Part shown: positions 7,987 to 16,922 of the stretch, in pieces
Layout of the letters: each line of letters begins with the position of its first letter
Position numbering within the stretch: position 1 is the stretch's first letter
Source of the DNA: Flavobacteriales bacterium
GTDB taxonomy: Bacteria > Bacteroidota > Bacteroidia > Flavobacteriales_D > Parvicellaceae
Reading direction: 5' to 3'
Length of the DNA stretch: 35,967 bases
NCBI GenBank assembly: GCA_016780365.1
Contig: JADHMB010000013.1
Coordinates: forward strand, 1 to 35,967
Program-made: the position numbers and the translations under genes
The notes under the pieces: generated by a model
Database searches by the model: none
The model's input: only the letters and a program-made list of their open reading frames with translations
Told to the model about the DNA's origin: nothing

Positions 7987-9630
7987 TCAAGTCTGGAGAA
8001 CTCCTGTTTTATAATCTTCTATTATTGGATTATTATTAGCTGCCTCGATACCTAAAGATATCCATTTTCTGGTATCTTTTGGGTCAATGATAGCATCCAA
8101 CCAAAGTCTAGATGCAGCATAGTAAGGCTTGATTTGAGCATCATACTTCTTCTTAATTGCGCTAAATAATTCCTTTTCTTTTTCTTTAGATATTTTTTCA
8201 CCTTTTGATTTAAGAGAAGATAATTCTATTTGAAGTAAGACTTTTGCTGCTTGTTCCCCACCCATAACTGCAATTTCAGCAGTTGGCCAACCAACGATCA
8301 ATCTTGGGTCATATGCTTTTCCACACATAGCATAATTTCCAGCACCATAGGAATTACCCATAATAATTGTAAACTTTGGAACTACAGAATTGGCCATTGC
8401 ATTTACCATTTTTGCTCCATCTTTAATAATTCCTCCATGCTCAGACCTACTACCCACCATAAATCCACTAACGTCCTGAAAAAATACTAAGGGAATTTTC
8501 TTTTGATTACAATTCATAATAAATCTAGATGCTTTGCTAGCGCTGTCACTATAAATAACACCGCCAAATTGCATTTCTGAATTACTAGTTTTAACAACTT
8601 TTCTTTGGTTAGCAACAATTCCAACTGACCAACCATCAATTCTTGCATAACCACAGACAATAGTTTTTCCATAATTTGCCTTGTACTCAGTAAAATCTCC
8701 ATTATCAATAAAAAAATTAAGTATGTTTTTAACATTGTAATTTGAAGATCTCAAAAAAGGAAAAGTACCATAAAAATCTTCCATTTTTAATTTGGGTTTT
8801 TGAGAACTGGATCTATTGAGTTTTAATGTTTGTTTTTCAGAAATCTTATCTAATAAATCTCGAATAGTTTTTATGCACGTCTTATCATCAGGAGATTTAT
8901 AATCCACCACTCCACTAATTTCAGAATGGGTAGTTGCTCCTCCAAGAGTTTCGTTGTCTATTATTTCTCCAACTGCTGCTTTTACTAAATAAGAACCTGC
9001 TAAAAATATGGTCCCTGTTTTATCTACAATTAATGACTCATCGCTCATAATTGGCAGGTAAGCTCCACCCGCAACACAGCTGCCCATGACAGCAGCAATT
9101 TGAGTAACTCCCATAGCACTCATCTTTGCATTGTTTCTAAAAATTCTACCAAAATGTTCTTTATCCGGAAAAATCTCATCTTGAAGAGGCAAATAAACTC
9201 CTGCACTATCTACTAAATAGATTATTGGAATTCTGTTTTCCATTGCAATTTCTTGAGCTCTTAAATTCTTTTTTCCAGTAATTGGAAACCATGCACCAGC
9301 TTTAACTGTAGGGTCATTTGCAACTACTATACATAATTTTTGATGAACATATCCCATTACCACAATTACTCCACCAGCTGGACAGCCACCATGCTCATCG
9401 TACATTTTGTATCCGGCTAAAGCACCAATTTCAATATTTGGCGATTCTTTGTCCAGCAATAATTCTACACGTTCTCTAGCTCCAAGTTTACCTTTTAATT
9501 TTTGTTTGTTAATTCTCTCTTTACCACCACCTAAATAAATTTTATCCAACTTAAGGTTCAAGTTTGAAATCATCAATTTTATTTGATCTTCGTTCTTATT
9601 AAAGGACAAATCTTTTTCTAAATTGTTCAT
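7987..9630 (-). CDS. mccB: Acyl-CoA carboxylase beta subunit, methylcrotonyl-CoA type
   Basis: 547-residue carboxyltransferase subunit of a biotin-dependent acyl-CoA carboxylase. The order of motifs follows methylcrotonyl-CoA carboxylase beta: GARERVELLLD, CPAGGVIVV, VVANDPTVKAGAWFPIT, then KKNLRAQEIA, DKEHFGRIFRNNAKMSA, AAVMGSCVAGGAYLP and GTIFLAG. The ACP/CoA C-terminal domain has NSYGAGNYAMCGKAYDPR and AVMGGEQAA. These features separate it from AccA/AccD and from propionyl-CoA carboxylase beta, which lack the GAWFPITVKKHLRAQE-like element. It would act in leucine catabolism after isovaleryl-CoA dehydrogenase. The biotin carboxylase/biotin carrier partner is not in the window. A related geranyl-CoA carboxylase function cannot be excluded. 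Confidence 0.88.
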   Translation of the reverse strand: MNNLEKDLSFNKNEDQIKLMISNLNLKLDKIYLGGGKERINKQKLKGKLGARERVELLLDKESPNIEIGALAGYKMYDEHGGCPAGGVIVVMGYVHQKLCIVVANDPTVKAGAWFPITGKKNLRAQEIAMENRIPIIYLVDSAGVYLPLQDEIFPDKEHFGRIFRNNAKMSAMGVTQIAAVMGSCVAGGAYLPIMSDESLIVDKTGTIFLAGSYLVKAAVGEIIDNETLGGATTHSEISGVVDYKSPDDKTCIKTIRDLLDKISEKQTLKLNRSSSQKPKLKMEDFYGTFPFLRSSNYNVKNILNFFIDNGDFTEYKANYGKTIVCGYARIDGWSVGIVANQRKVVKTSNSEMQFGGVIYSDSASKASRFIMNCNQKKIPLVFFQDVSGFMVGSRSEHGGIIKDGAKMVNAMANSVVPKFTIIMGNSYGAGNYAMCGKAYDPRLIVGWPTAEIAVMGGEQAAKVLLQIELSSLKSKGEKISKEKEKELFSAIKKKYDAQIKPYYAASRLWLDAIIDPKDTRKWISLGIEAANNNPIIEDYKTGVLQT

Positions 9631-9699
9631 AGATTGTGATATTTCATCAATTTACAGCTAATATAAGTAAATCAAAATCTACTAATAAATCAATTAAGT

Positions 9700-9707
9700 T
9701 ATATTTG
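9700..9707 (+). promoter_or_regulatory. -7 box upstream of bshA
   Basis: TATATTTG is an exact match to the Bacteroidota -7 consensus TAnnTTTG, ending 16 bases before the bshA ATG. No TTG at the usual -33 distance is visible, so only half of the promoter is supported. The leader would be short, about ten bases. Confidence 0.4.
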
Positions 9708-9723
9708 GAACAAAATATAATAG

Positions 9724-10860
9724 ATGAGAATTGGGATTGTATTGTATCCTACTTTTGGAGGTAGTGGTATTGTTGCAACAGAACTTGGTAAAGCATTGTC
9801 TAAAAAAGGGCATGAAATACATTTTATTACCTACAGCGAGCCTGTAAGATTAGGAGAATTAAGAAAAAATATTTTTTACCATGAGGTTAGAACCTCAGAT
9901 TATCCTTTATTCAAATTCACTCCCTACGAACAAGTGCTAACTAGCAAACTTGTAGATGTTGTTAAATTTGAAAGATTAGACCTTCTTCATGTCCATTATG
10001 CAATTCCTCACGCTTCGGCAGCATATATGGCACAACAAATATTAAAAGATCAAGGAGTTGAAATTCCATTTGTTACTACTCTTCACGGAACTGATATAAC
10101 TTTGGTTGGTAAAGATCCTTCCTTTGAACCAGTAATTAATTTTTCTATTAATAAATCCAATAGAGTAACTGCTGTTTCTGAAAATCTCAAAAAAGAAACC
10201 TTTGAATTATTTGACATAAAAAATAATATTGAAGTTATACCCAATTTTATCTGCCTTAAAGAGTATAAACTGGACAACAACGATTACTACAAAAAACGAT
10301 TTGCTCCAAATAATGAAAAAGTAATTTGTCATGTATCTAATTTTAGAAAAGTTAAAAGAATTGAAGACGTATTAATAGCATTTGAAGGAATCTCTAAAGA
10401 AATGGATGTTAAATTACTTTTAGTAGGTGATGGGCCTGAAAGAGCAAGACTAGAACAAATATCTAGAAATTCTAAATTCAGTAAAAATATTTTCTTTTTG
10501 GGAAGTCTAAAGTCCACCAAAGAAGTTCTAAATATTTCTGATTTATTTATTTTACCATCCTCCAAAGAGAGTTTTGGTTTATCTGCTCTAGAAGCAATGG
10601 CTTGTGGGGTACCAGTTATTGCAAGTGATTCTGGTGGAATTCCAGAAGTTATATCCCATGGAGAAAGTGGATTGTTAAATTCTGTTGGGGACACCTATCA
10701 AATGACAAAAAATGCTCTAAAACTATTGTCTAATGGTTCTCTTTTAGAGAGGTTTAAAACCAATGCCTATCAACAAGCAATGAAATTTGATATAGAAGTG
10801 ATATTGCCTAAATATGAGAAATTATATAAACAGTGCGTAGATGATTATCTAACTAAATGA
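9724..10860 (+). CDS. bshA: N-acetyl-alpha-D-glucosaminyl L-malate synthase BshA
   Basis: 378-residue GT4 glycosyltransferase joining UDP-GlcNAc to L-malate, first step of bacillithiol synthesis. The BshA-specific N terminus is MRIGIVLYPTFGGSGIVATE, followed by GLY-rich acceptor loop residues, DLLHVHYAIPHASAAYMAQQ and VTTLHGTDITLVGKDPSF. The retaining GT-B motif E-x7-E lies in SKESFGLSALEAMACGVPV around residue 280, followed by SGGIPEV. Length matches the family. It is monocistronic, convergent with and overlapping by 16 bases the end of the T9SS cargo gene. Presence of bshA implies bacillithiol as a low-molecular-weight thiol, with deacetylase BshB and cysteine-adding BshC expected elsewhere on the chromosome. 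Confidence 0.95.
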   Translation: MRIGIVLYPTFGGSGIVATELGKALSKKGHEIHFITYSEPVRLGELRKNIFYHEVRTSDYPLFKFTPYEQVLTSKLVDVVKFERLDLLHVHYAIPHASAAYMAQQILKDQGVEIPFVTTLHGTDITLVGKDPSFEPVINFSINKSNRVTAVSENLKKETFELFDIKNNIEVIPNFICLKEYKLDNNDYYKKRFAPNNEKVICHVSNFRKVKRIEDVLIAFEGISKEMDVKLLLVGDGPERARLEQISRNSKFSKNIFFLGSLKSTKEVLNISDLFILPSSKESFGLSALEAMACGVPVIASDSGGIPEVISHGESGLLNSVGDTYQMTKNALKLLSNGSLLERFKTNAYQQAMKFDIEVILPKYEKLYKQCVDDYLTK

Positions 10861-12938
10861 ATCCAAAATTCATCCCTTACCGGATTAGAAGTTCGAACTC
10901 CGTCTGCATCGTAAGTACTACCAAAAGTTCCATCCATAATAACTAAATAAGCCCCTGGCTTACAAACTTTTCCGTTTTCTGTATTTCCATCCCACTCAAA
11001 ATTCGGATCTATGGAATTAAAAACTAGTTGTCCCCATCTGTTATAAATATTTATTTGCATCACATCATAACAAGGATCATTTTTTCCTGCCAATTTGTAG
11101 ATGTCATTTGTTCCATCTCCGTTAGGAGTAAATATATTTGGAATTTCTTTCACATCTCCGGTTGGAGGATCTACAGTAACATGGGAAGTAGCCATTACAG
11201 TATCTGATCCACATACAGTAGAAAAAGCTCGGTAGTTTAAATCAAATTCTTTTTGATATACATAATCACAGTCTGTTACCCAACAAAATCTTAATGCAAC
11301 ATTTTGTATAGCAGAAGAAATATTTCCTACATGAGAATATCCCAACATTGAAATTGTATTGCCAATGCTATCGTTAAAATCTTCGTAATAATATTGACCA
11401 GTAGAGTTGTTGTATTGTGGTGGTACAAATGTAGAATCAAAGCTAAAGTTTCCAGAATAGGGTTCTATGGCTAACGTGTCGTCAGAATTCAAGGTGTCTT
11501 GGGCAAATAAATCTATACAAATAGTATCGTCTAAAGTTATATTAATAGTGGAAGGAATATCTAAGAAAGTTGGTGCAGGAATTTTTTGGACATAAATACT
11601 GAGTTCTTTTTGTACGGGATTGAAACCACTACAATCTATCGAGTAAGAATCCATTGTAATATTAAAAGTAGAATCAATTCCCTCGCACGGTGCTTCCCAA
11701 CAATAACGCATATAAAGAACACCAGTATTTCCGATATATCCAGCACTATTTAAGTTAAATTGGTTGAAGAAAACAGTATCTCCTACAGTATTATCCCAGT
11801 CATAATAAGCTAGATTTGTTCCGCCTGAAATGTAATTACTTGGTGGGACATAAGAACCCAACAAATCAAAACTTGAAGAAGTTAGTTGTAGAAAAACAGA
11901 ATCTGAAGGGTCATTTACACCTACTTCTAAATCAAAACAAATGCTGTCATTTACATAAATATCTACTGAAAAAGTATCTACTGCTGGGCTTCCAACATCG
12001 TTGTTTAAAGTAATAACTGGTGGATTTGCCAAAACACAGGGCAAAGAGGCATATTGAGCATCTCTTCTAACTTCTCCAATTTTCACTCCATTTCTATATT
12101 CTTCAACTCTCACTGAAAATTGAAAATATCCAATAATGGCTGGAGATGCTGCTATTTCACCAGTTACTGGATTTATAGACATTTGAGGACTTCCGCCAAT
12201 TACGTTAAACTGATTGTATCCCGCTGCAAAATTACATGAAGGATAAAATGGATATGCTCCTGAACCCGGAGCAGAATTTCCATTATTTGGATTGGTTCCA
12301 TCGTCTAACGGAGCTACAAGTGAAAAAACCAAGGAGTCACCATCTGGATCAGTAACAGGCCAAGTGAAATATTTAATATTATTCACACAGAAATATGCAT
12401 CGTTAGGATAGTCTCCAAAATCAGGTGTTGAATTTTGACCAATAGATGGGTCTGGTATAATTGCAAAAATTGAAATTCCGTCACTAGTAGGCGTAGCCAA
12501 ATTATCAATTAAACCATTTCTACAACATGTTTCATAATGTAAATAATATCCCATAGAGAAATTGGGCAAACTAACAGAACCCAATCCACTGTAAACGCCT
12601 TCTTCAATCCTTACAATAGATGGATTAGGGGTGTAGCAAGGATCTCCAAGAGGAACTATGGAAGCTGAACCACCGTTTAAATAAAGTGTTTTTATTGTTT
12701 GTAGGTTGTTTGTTCCTACTTGATAAATTCCAATAGTTACTGAAGCGGGCATATTCACAGCTCCATTTACATCGTCACGATAAAGTCTAAGCTGAATGTC
12801 ATAAACACTTGAACTAACACCATTATTAGTCATGGTTACTTTAAAGTCACCACCAATAATATGAGTAGCATAAATACTTGTTGAAAAGATTGGTATTATA
12901 AGAAAAGAAAATAAAAATTTAAATAAAAACTTTTTCAT
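10845..12938 (-). CDS. Large secreted protein with type-B T9SS sorting domain
   Basis: About 697 residues, secreted through Sec and then type IX secretion. A signal peptide (KKFLFKFLFSFLIIPIFS, cut near YAT) precedes THIIGGDF, a start common to this class of large flavobacterial surface proteins. Two similar modules of about 125 residues follow, each with D[ST]IC[IF]DL, a Phe-Asp/VPP element and a Cys-Trp segment (YCWEAPC; FCWVTDC). The C-terminal gliding-motility type-B domain is clear: IPNIFTPNGDGTNDIY, INIYNRWGQLVF, WDG, CKPGAYLVIMDG. An ATG 12 bases further upstream (12950) is also in frame; I prefer Met at 12938 because a promoter at 12959-12987 would place the transcript start very close to the upstream ATG. 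Ligand or function is unknown; adhesion is likely. Confidence 0.88.
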   Translation of the reverse strand: MKKFLFKFLFSFLIIPIFSTSIYATHIIGGDFKVTMTNNGVSSSVYDIQLRLYRDDVNGAVNMPASVTIGIYQVGTNNLQTIKTLYLNGGSASIVPLGDPCYTPNPSIVRIEEGVYSGLGSVSLPNFSMGYYLHYETCCRNGLIDNLATPTSDGISIFAIIPDPSIGQNSTPDFGDYPNDAYFCVNNIKYFTWPVTDPDGDSLVFSLVAPLDDGTNPNNGNSAPGSGAYPFYPSCNFAAGYNQFNVIGGSPQMSINPVTGEIAASPAIIGYFQFSVRVEEYRNGVKIGEVRRDAQYASLPCVLANPPVITLNNDVGSPAVDTFSVDIYVNDSICFDLEVGVNDPSDSVFLQLTSSSFDLLGSYVPPSNYISGGTNLAYYDWDNTVGDTVFFNQFNLNSAGYIGNTGVLYMRYCWEAPCEGIDSTFNITMDSYSIDCSGFNPVQKELSIYVQKIPAPTFLDIPSTINITLDDTICIDLFAQDTLNSDDTLAIEPYSGNFSFDSTFVPPQYNNSTGQYYYEDFNDSIGNTISMLGYSHVGNISSAIQNVALRFCWVTDCDYVYQKEFDLNYRAFSTVCGSDTVMATSHVTVDPPTGDVKEIPNIFTPNGDGTNDIYKLAGKNDPCYDVMQINIYNRWGQLVFNSIDPNFEWDGNTENGKVCKPGAYLVIMDGTFGSTYDADGVRTSNPVRDEFWIHLVR
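11180..11975 (-). repeat. Two diverged tandem modules in the type-B T9SS protein
   Basis: Approximate extent. Module 1 (about 11975-11595) and module 2 (about 11555-11180) share the same order of landmarks: D[ST]IC[IF]DL, SFDLLGSYVPP versus SFDSTFVPP, Y-W/F-D-x-VGDTVF versus FNDSIGNTIS, GYIGN versus SHVGN, and a Cys-Trp-x3-Cys segment (RYCWEAPC; RFCWVTDC). This is an internal duplication at the protein level; DNA identity is low. Confidence 0.6.
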
Positions 12939-12958
12939 CAAATCAAACATATTTGTGA

Positions 12959-12987
12959 CAAAACTAATTAACTAAAATTAATTGCAA
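12959..12987 (-). promoter_or_regulatory. Promoter for the type-B T9SS protein
   Basis: On the minus strand TTG (12987-12985) is followed by 18 bases and TAGTTTTG (12966-12959), an exact TAnnTTTG. The predicted transcript start is near 12953, only a few bases from the first in-frame ATG at 12950 and about 15 bases from the ATG at 12938; this favours the downstream start codon. Confidence 0.6.
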
Positions 12988-13153
12988 GTTTTACAAATAT
13001 AAATAATAATAATACTTTACGAAAAAAATTCAATAAGTGAGGGGGATTAACTTAATAAGTTTCAAAAACAATTACTAATGAATATACCAGAGAAATGTAA
13101 AATATTGATAAATTTAAACTCTATTATTTAATTAAAGACTACTTTTATTTTAT

Positions 13154-15106
13154 ATGACAAACCCTGAAATAATCAATGCCTTAAAGGCTCTTTTACTTCC
13201 AAGATTGATAGAAGAAAAAATGCTAATTCTTCTAAGGCAGGGTAAGATTTCTAAGTGGTTTTCAGGAATTGGACAAGAAGCAATTTCAGTGGGATCTACT
13301 TTAGCAATGGATAAAGATGAATTTATTTTACCTATGCATAGAAATTTAGGAGTTTTTACTACAAGAGATGTTGATTTATTCCAACTCTTTTGTCAATTTC
13401 AAGGTAAAAAAGAGGGCTTTACTAAAGGAAGAGATAGATCATTTCATTTTGGAACTATGAAACATAAAGTTGTAGGAATGATATCGCATTTGGGACCTCA
13501 ACTAGGAATTGCATGCGGAGTAGCATTGGCAGAAAAAATAGAAAAAACCAATAGATCTGTTTTAGTATTTAGTGGAGATGGAGGAGCAAGTGAAGGAGAT
13601 TTTCATGAAGCTTTAAATGTTGCTTCGGTATGGCAATTGCCTGTAATATTTGTAATTGAAAATAACCAATGGGGTCTTTCTACTCCCTCCAAAGAACAGT
13701 TTAATTGTAAGCAATTTATCGATAAAGGAATTGGATACGGAATGAAAACTGAGCAGGTAGATGGCAATAATATTCTTGAAGTTTACGACTGTATAAAGAA
13801 AGTTAAATTGTCACAGTCAAAAAAACCTGAACCATTTCTGGTAGAAGCATTAACCTTTAGAATGAGAGGACACGAGGAAGCATCTGGAACAAAATACTAT
13901 CCCAAAGGACTGCAAGATAAATGGAAAACCAAGGACCCAATTTTAAAACTTGAAACAGAAATATTAAAAAATAATATTCTTACTGAAAATGAGATTCAAG
14001 AGAGTAAAAAAAATATAAAAGAAGCCATTAATATAGCTTGGTTAAAAGCTTTTGAAACACCAAAATTAAAGGCAGATTTAAATTCTGAATTAGGAGATAT
14101 TTATAAAAAACATTCCAATAACGAAACTTACTCTAAAGAAAACAAAAAAGAAATTAGGTTTATTGATGCTCTTTCTCAAGGACTTTTCCAAGGTATGGAG
14201 AGGTTTGAAAATTCTATAATTATGGGACAAGATATTGCTGAATATGGCGGTGTTTTTAAAATGACGGAAGGTTTTCTAGAGAAATTTGGCAAAGATAGAG
14301 TTAGAAATACTCCTCTTTGCGAATCTGCAATTGTAGGAGCTGCATTGGGACTTTCACTCAAAAACAAAAAAGCAATAATGGAAATGCAATTTGCAGATTT
14401 TGTAACTGTAGGGTTTAATCAAATTGTAAATAATTTGGCTAAGTTACATTACAGATGGGGGCAAAATGCAGATGTGGTAATTAGAATGCCTACTGGAGCT
14501 GGAGTAGGAGCTGGACCATTTCATTCGCAAAGTAATGAAGCTTGGTTTTCTCATACGCCTGGTCTGAAAGTTTTGTATCCATCTAACCCTGAAGATGCAA
14601 AAGGATTGATGCTGGCTGCAATTGAAGATCCGAATCCAGTAATGATTTTTGAGCACAAGGCTTTGTATAGAAGTCTAACTGGCATGGTTCCTGAAAACTA
14701 TTACCTTACTCCTATTGGAAAAGCAAAATTAGTTGAAGAAGGTAAAGAGTTAAGTATTATTACTTATGGAATGGGGGTTCACTGGGCTAAAAAAGCAATT
14801 AAAGAAAAAAATATTTCAGCTGATATATTAGATTTAAGGACACTTTTACCACTAGATAAAGAATCTATATTTGAAAGTGTTATAAAAACCAACAAAGTAC
14901 TAGTTCTACATGAAGATTGTTTAACAGGTGGCATTGGAGGAGAAATTTCTTCTTTAATTAATGAAAATTGTTTTGAATCTTTAGACGCTCCTGTAATAAG
15001 ATGTGCAAGTATGGACACACCTGTCCCTTTTGCAAGTGACTTAGAAGAACAGTTTTTAGCCAATAAAAATTTAAATGAAAAAATTGATTATTTAATAAAT
15101 TATTAA
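13154..15106 (+). CDS. 2-oxoacid dehydrogenase E1, fused alpha and beta subunits
   Basis: 650-residue single-chain thiamine-diphosphate E1, probably branched-chain 2-oxoacid dehydrogenase, which decarboxylates 2-oxo acids from Val, Leu and Ile and passes the acyl group to E2 lipoyl. The alpha half has the ThDP motif GDGGASEGDF (141 onward) ending in ENNQWG (NN at 170-171). The beta half starts near residue 334 (FIDALSQGLFQ) and contains IIMGQDIAEYGGVFKMTEG, PLCESAIVGAALG and the C-terminal HEDCLTGGIGGEI. The fusion is common in Bacteroidota, where the product can prime iso-branched fatty acids. E2 and E3 are not in the window. It is followed after 2 bases by an outer-membrane-type gene. Pyruvate as the substrate cannot be fully excluded. 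Confidence 0.92.
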   Translation: MTNPEIINALKALLLPRLIEEKMLILLRQGKISKWFSGIGQEAISVGSTLAMDKDEFILPMHRNLGVFTTRDVDLFQLFCQFQGKKEGFTKGRDRSFHFGTMKHKVVGMISHLGPQLGIACGVALAEKIEKTNRSVLVFSGDGGASEGDFHEALNVASVWQLPVIFVIENNQWGLSTPSKEQFNCKQFIDKGIGYGMKTEQVDGNNILEVYDCIKKVKLSQSKKPEPFLVEALTFRMRGHEEASGTKYYPKGLQDKWKTKDPILKLETEILKNNILTENEIQESKKNIKEAINIAWLKAFETPKLKADLNSELGDIYKKHSNNETYSKENKKEIRFIDALSQGLFQGMERFENSIIMGQDIAEYGGVFKMTEGFLEKFGKDRVRNTPLCESAIVGAALGLSLKNKKAIMEMQFADFVTVGFNQIVNNLAKLHYRWGQNADVVIRMPTGAGVGAGPFHSQSNEAWFSHTPGLKVLYPSNPEDAKGLMLAAIEDPNPVMIFEHKALYRSLTGMVPENYYLTPIGKAKLVEEGKELSIITYGMGVHWAKKAIKEKNISADILDLRTLLPLDKESIFESVIKTNKVLVLHEDCLTGGIGGEISSLINENCFESLDAPVIRCASMDTPVPFASDLEEQFLANKNLNEKIDYLINY

Positions 15107-15108
15107 CT

Positions 15109-15930
15109 GTGAAAAATATTTATTTTTTAATATTATTTATACCCATTTTTTCTCTTGGACAGCAAAAAAGTGAACTTGTTTTAGGAATTAATGCTGGTGG
15201 TTATTTTGCAAATAAAAATACTGCATTTATATATGGTGGTAATTATACTACTTACAATGTATTTAGCATTTTTAATAATAATATTAACAAACCTACTTTT
15301 GAACAATTTTTCCAATACCCCTACTCCATTTATGATCTACCCAACGATATTAAATATTCTATTGGAACTGAAATTGGATTTCACCTAGGAAAGCAAAAAA
15401 GAAAAACTAAATATTACATAGATTTTAATTTTGCAGAAATAAATGTTCAAGATTTTATAACCATTGCTATTGAAAATCAATCTGTAACTCAGTCTTTGGA
15501 ACCTGAATATTTTCCAGTTAGTATTAACGGAAAAGAAAAAAGAAACATGATAAATTTAGGAATTACCAAAACCATATATGAAGAGTCCAATCTTTCTATA
15601 TTAACTCCCTTCTTTATTCAACTTTTGGAAATGAGACTAAAAGAAAATTATATTGTGGTTAATAACCAACAGTACAATATAATTCATAATTCTGCTACAC
15701 AGACGAACCAAAGTGCCGTAAATAGTCCTGGAGGTTATGGCCTTGGATTTGGATCTGGACTTTTATTTAATTATTTTATAAATAAAGATTTGACTATTGA
15801 TTTTGGCTACCATATTCAATACTCTAAAACCAATTTTTCTGAGAATCTAAATCCATGGGGTATTCAACATTCTTTATTTGCTAGAATAATTGTGAACGGC
15901 TCCAAGTATTTATCCAAACTAAATAATTAG
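15109..15930 (+). CDS. Putative outer-membrane beta-barrel protein, unknown function
   Basis: 273 residues, not recognised as a named family. A signal peptide (KNIYFLILFIPIFSLGQQ) is cut after Gly or Gln. The mature part alternates polar and hydrophobic residues, is rich in aromatic and Asn residues, and contains glycine-aromatic strands (LVLGINAGGYF; YSIGTEIGFHLG; GGYGLGFGSGLLFNYFI; LTIDFGYHIQYSKTNF), as in an 8- to 12-strand barrel. The final strand reads SLFARIIVNGSKYL. The start is GTG, 2 bases after the E1 stop; no nearby ATG gives a signal peptide. Tight spacing suggests co-transcription with E1, although a functional link is not obvious. It is followed after 9 bases by the DUF2279 gene. 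Confidence 0.7.
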   Translation: MKNIYFLILFIPIFSLGQQKSELVLGINAGGYFANKNTAFIYGGNYTTYNVFSIFNNNINKPTFEQFFQYPYSIYDLPNDIKYSIGTEIGFHLGKQKRKTKYYIDFNFAEINVQDFITIAIENQSVTQSLEPEYFPVSINGKEKRNMINLGITKTIYEESNLSILTPFFIQLLEMRLKENYIVVNNQQYNIIHNSATQTNQSAVNSPGGYGLGFGSGLLFNYFINKDLTIDFGYHIQYSKTNFSENLNPWGIQHSLFARIIVNGSKYLSKLNN

Positions 15931-15939
15931 AATTATTTT

Positions 15940-16848
15940 ATGAAACTCTTTAGAGTAAGAAGTTTTAAATATTTGTTTTTAATATTTGCCACATTTATTC
16001 AGATTTGTTATTCAGCTCAAGAAAATAATAGTAGAGATTCCACCAGTAAAAAAAACATTATTCTAAATTCTACAGCATTAGGAGCAACCAGTTTATCTTA
16101 TTTTGGTCTTTATAACTTATGGTATAAAAAGTATCCACAAACTTCTTTTCATTTTTTCAATGATTTAGAAGAATGGAACTATATGGATAAAACAGGTCAT
16201 ATATTTTCGTCTTACCAAGTCGCTAGAAAAAGTCATTTGTTTTTAGAGAGAAAAAACATTGAAAATCCTATTGAAAAAAGTTGTTTCTATAGCTTGTTTT
16301 TCATGTTGGGGATTGAAGTTTTAGATGGATTTTCTACAGAATGGGGATTTTCAAATTATGATTTAATTTCTAATTTTATTGGAACAGGTCTTTTTTACAT
16401 TCAAGAAAAAAAATTTAACAATCAATTTCTAAAATTGAAATTCTCCTCTCATTTAAGCCCTTATGCTACTTATAGGCCCACTTTGTTAGGCAATAATTTT
16501 TCCGAAAGAATTTTTAAAGACTACAATGGACAGACCTATTGGATTACAATAGATTTAAATACTAAAATTCAAGAAAAATTTAAACTTTTCAAGTATATCA
16601 ACCTCGCCTTAGGATACTCCATAGATGGATTTACAGGTGCAAGAAATAATCCAAATTTAAATTGTATAGAATGTAATAATTTAATAAGGCAGTCTCAATA
16701 TCTACTAAGTTTTGATTTAGATTTAACAGAAATAGAAACAAAAAATAAATTTTTAAAATTATTCTTTAAAACTTTCTCCATAATTAAATTCCCAGCTCCA
16801 GCAGTATTAATTCAGAATAAAAGTCAATTTAAATGGATCTATTTTTAG
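15940..16848 (+). CDS. DUF2279 family protein
   Basis: 302 residues. A basic, hydrophobic N terminus (residues about 8-25, ending CYSAQ) looks like a signal peptide. The DUF2279 pattern is clear: GLYNLWYKKYPQTSFHFFND, then EEWNYMDKTGHIFSSYQVAR (Trp/Asp-Lys-x-Gly-His-x5-Tyr) and a later GIEVLDGFSTEWGFSNYD segment with a conserved acidic cluster, typical of Bacteroidota members. The second half (from about 190) has barrel-like strands with aromatics. Family function is unknown; members are predicted envelope proteins. It lies 9 bases behind the outer-membrane-type gene, so the pair may act together in the envelope. An AT-rich hairpin overlapping its stop may end the transcript. Confidence 0.75.
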   Translation: MKLFRVRSFKYLFLIFATFIQICYSAQENNSRDSTSKKNIILNSTALGATSLSYFGLYNLWYKKYPQTSFHFFNDLEEWNYMDKTGHIFSSYQVARKSHLFLERKNIENPIEKSCFYSLFFMLGIEVLDGFSTEWGFSNYDLISNFIGTGLFYIQEKKFNNQFLKLKFSSHLSPYATYRPTLLGNNFSERIFKDYNGQTYWITIDLNTKIQEKFKLFKYINLALGYSIDGFTGARNNPNLNCIECNNLIRQSQYLLSFDLDLTEIETKNKFLKLFFKTFSIIKFPAPAVLIQNKSQFKWIYF

Positions 16849-16881
16849 ATTTTTAAACCAATTATTTAAAAAAATCTTTTT
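16847..16881 (+). terminator. Weak AT-rich terminator-like hairpin after DUF2279
   Basis: AGATTTTTAAA (16847-16857) can pair with TTTAAAAAAATCT (16865-16877), with two bulged A residues and a 7-base loop, followed by a T run to 16881. The stem is almost all A/T, so it is a weak candidate. It begins inside the DUF2279 stop codon. Confidence 0.35.
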
Positions 16882-16922
16882 ACACTATTCTAAATTATTA
16901 GATTTTCACTTTCTTTGATGGT

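Noticed and set aside
8251-8735. Open frames on both strands within the carboxylase beta-subunit gene
   Set aside because: The carboxylase motifs run through the whole region without a break, so these are shadow frames of the real gene.
11816-12013. Open frame on the plus strand inside the type-B T9SS gene
   Set aside because: It lies opposite a well-supported coding region and its translation (Lys/Leu/His-rich) shows no domain or signal; it is a shadow frame.
16849-16922. Manganese riboswitch (yybP-ykoY type) before the TerC-family gene
   Set aside because: The 74-base gap is too short and lacks the conserved riboswitch sequences; only an AT-rich hairpin is present.
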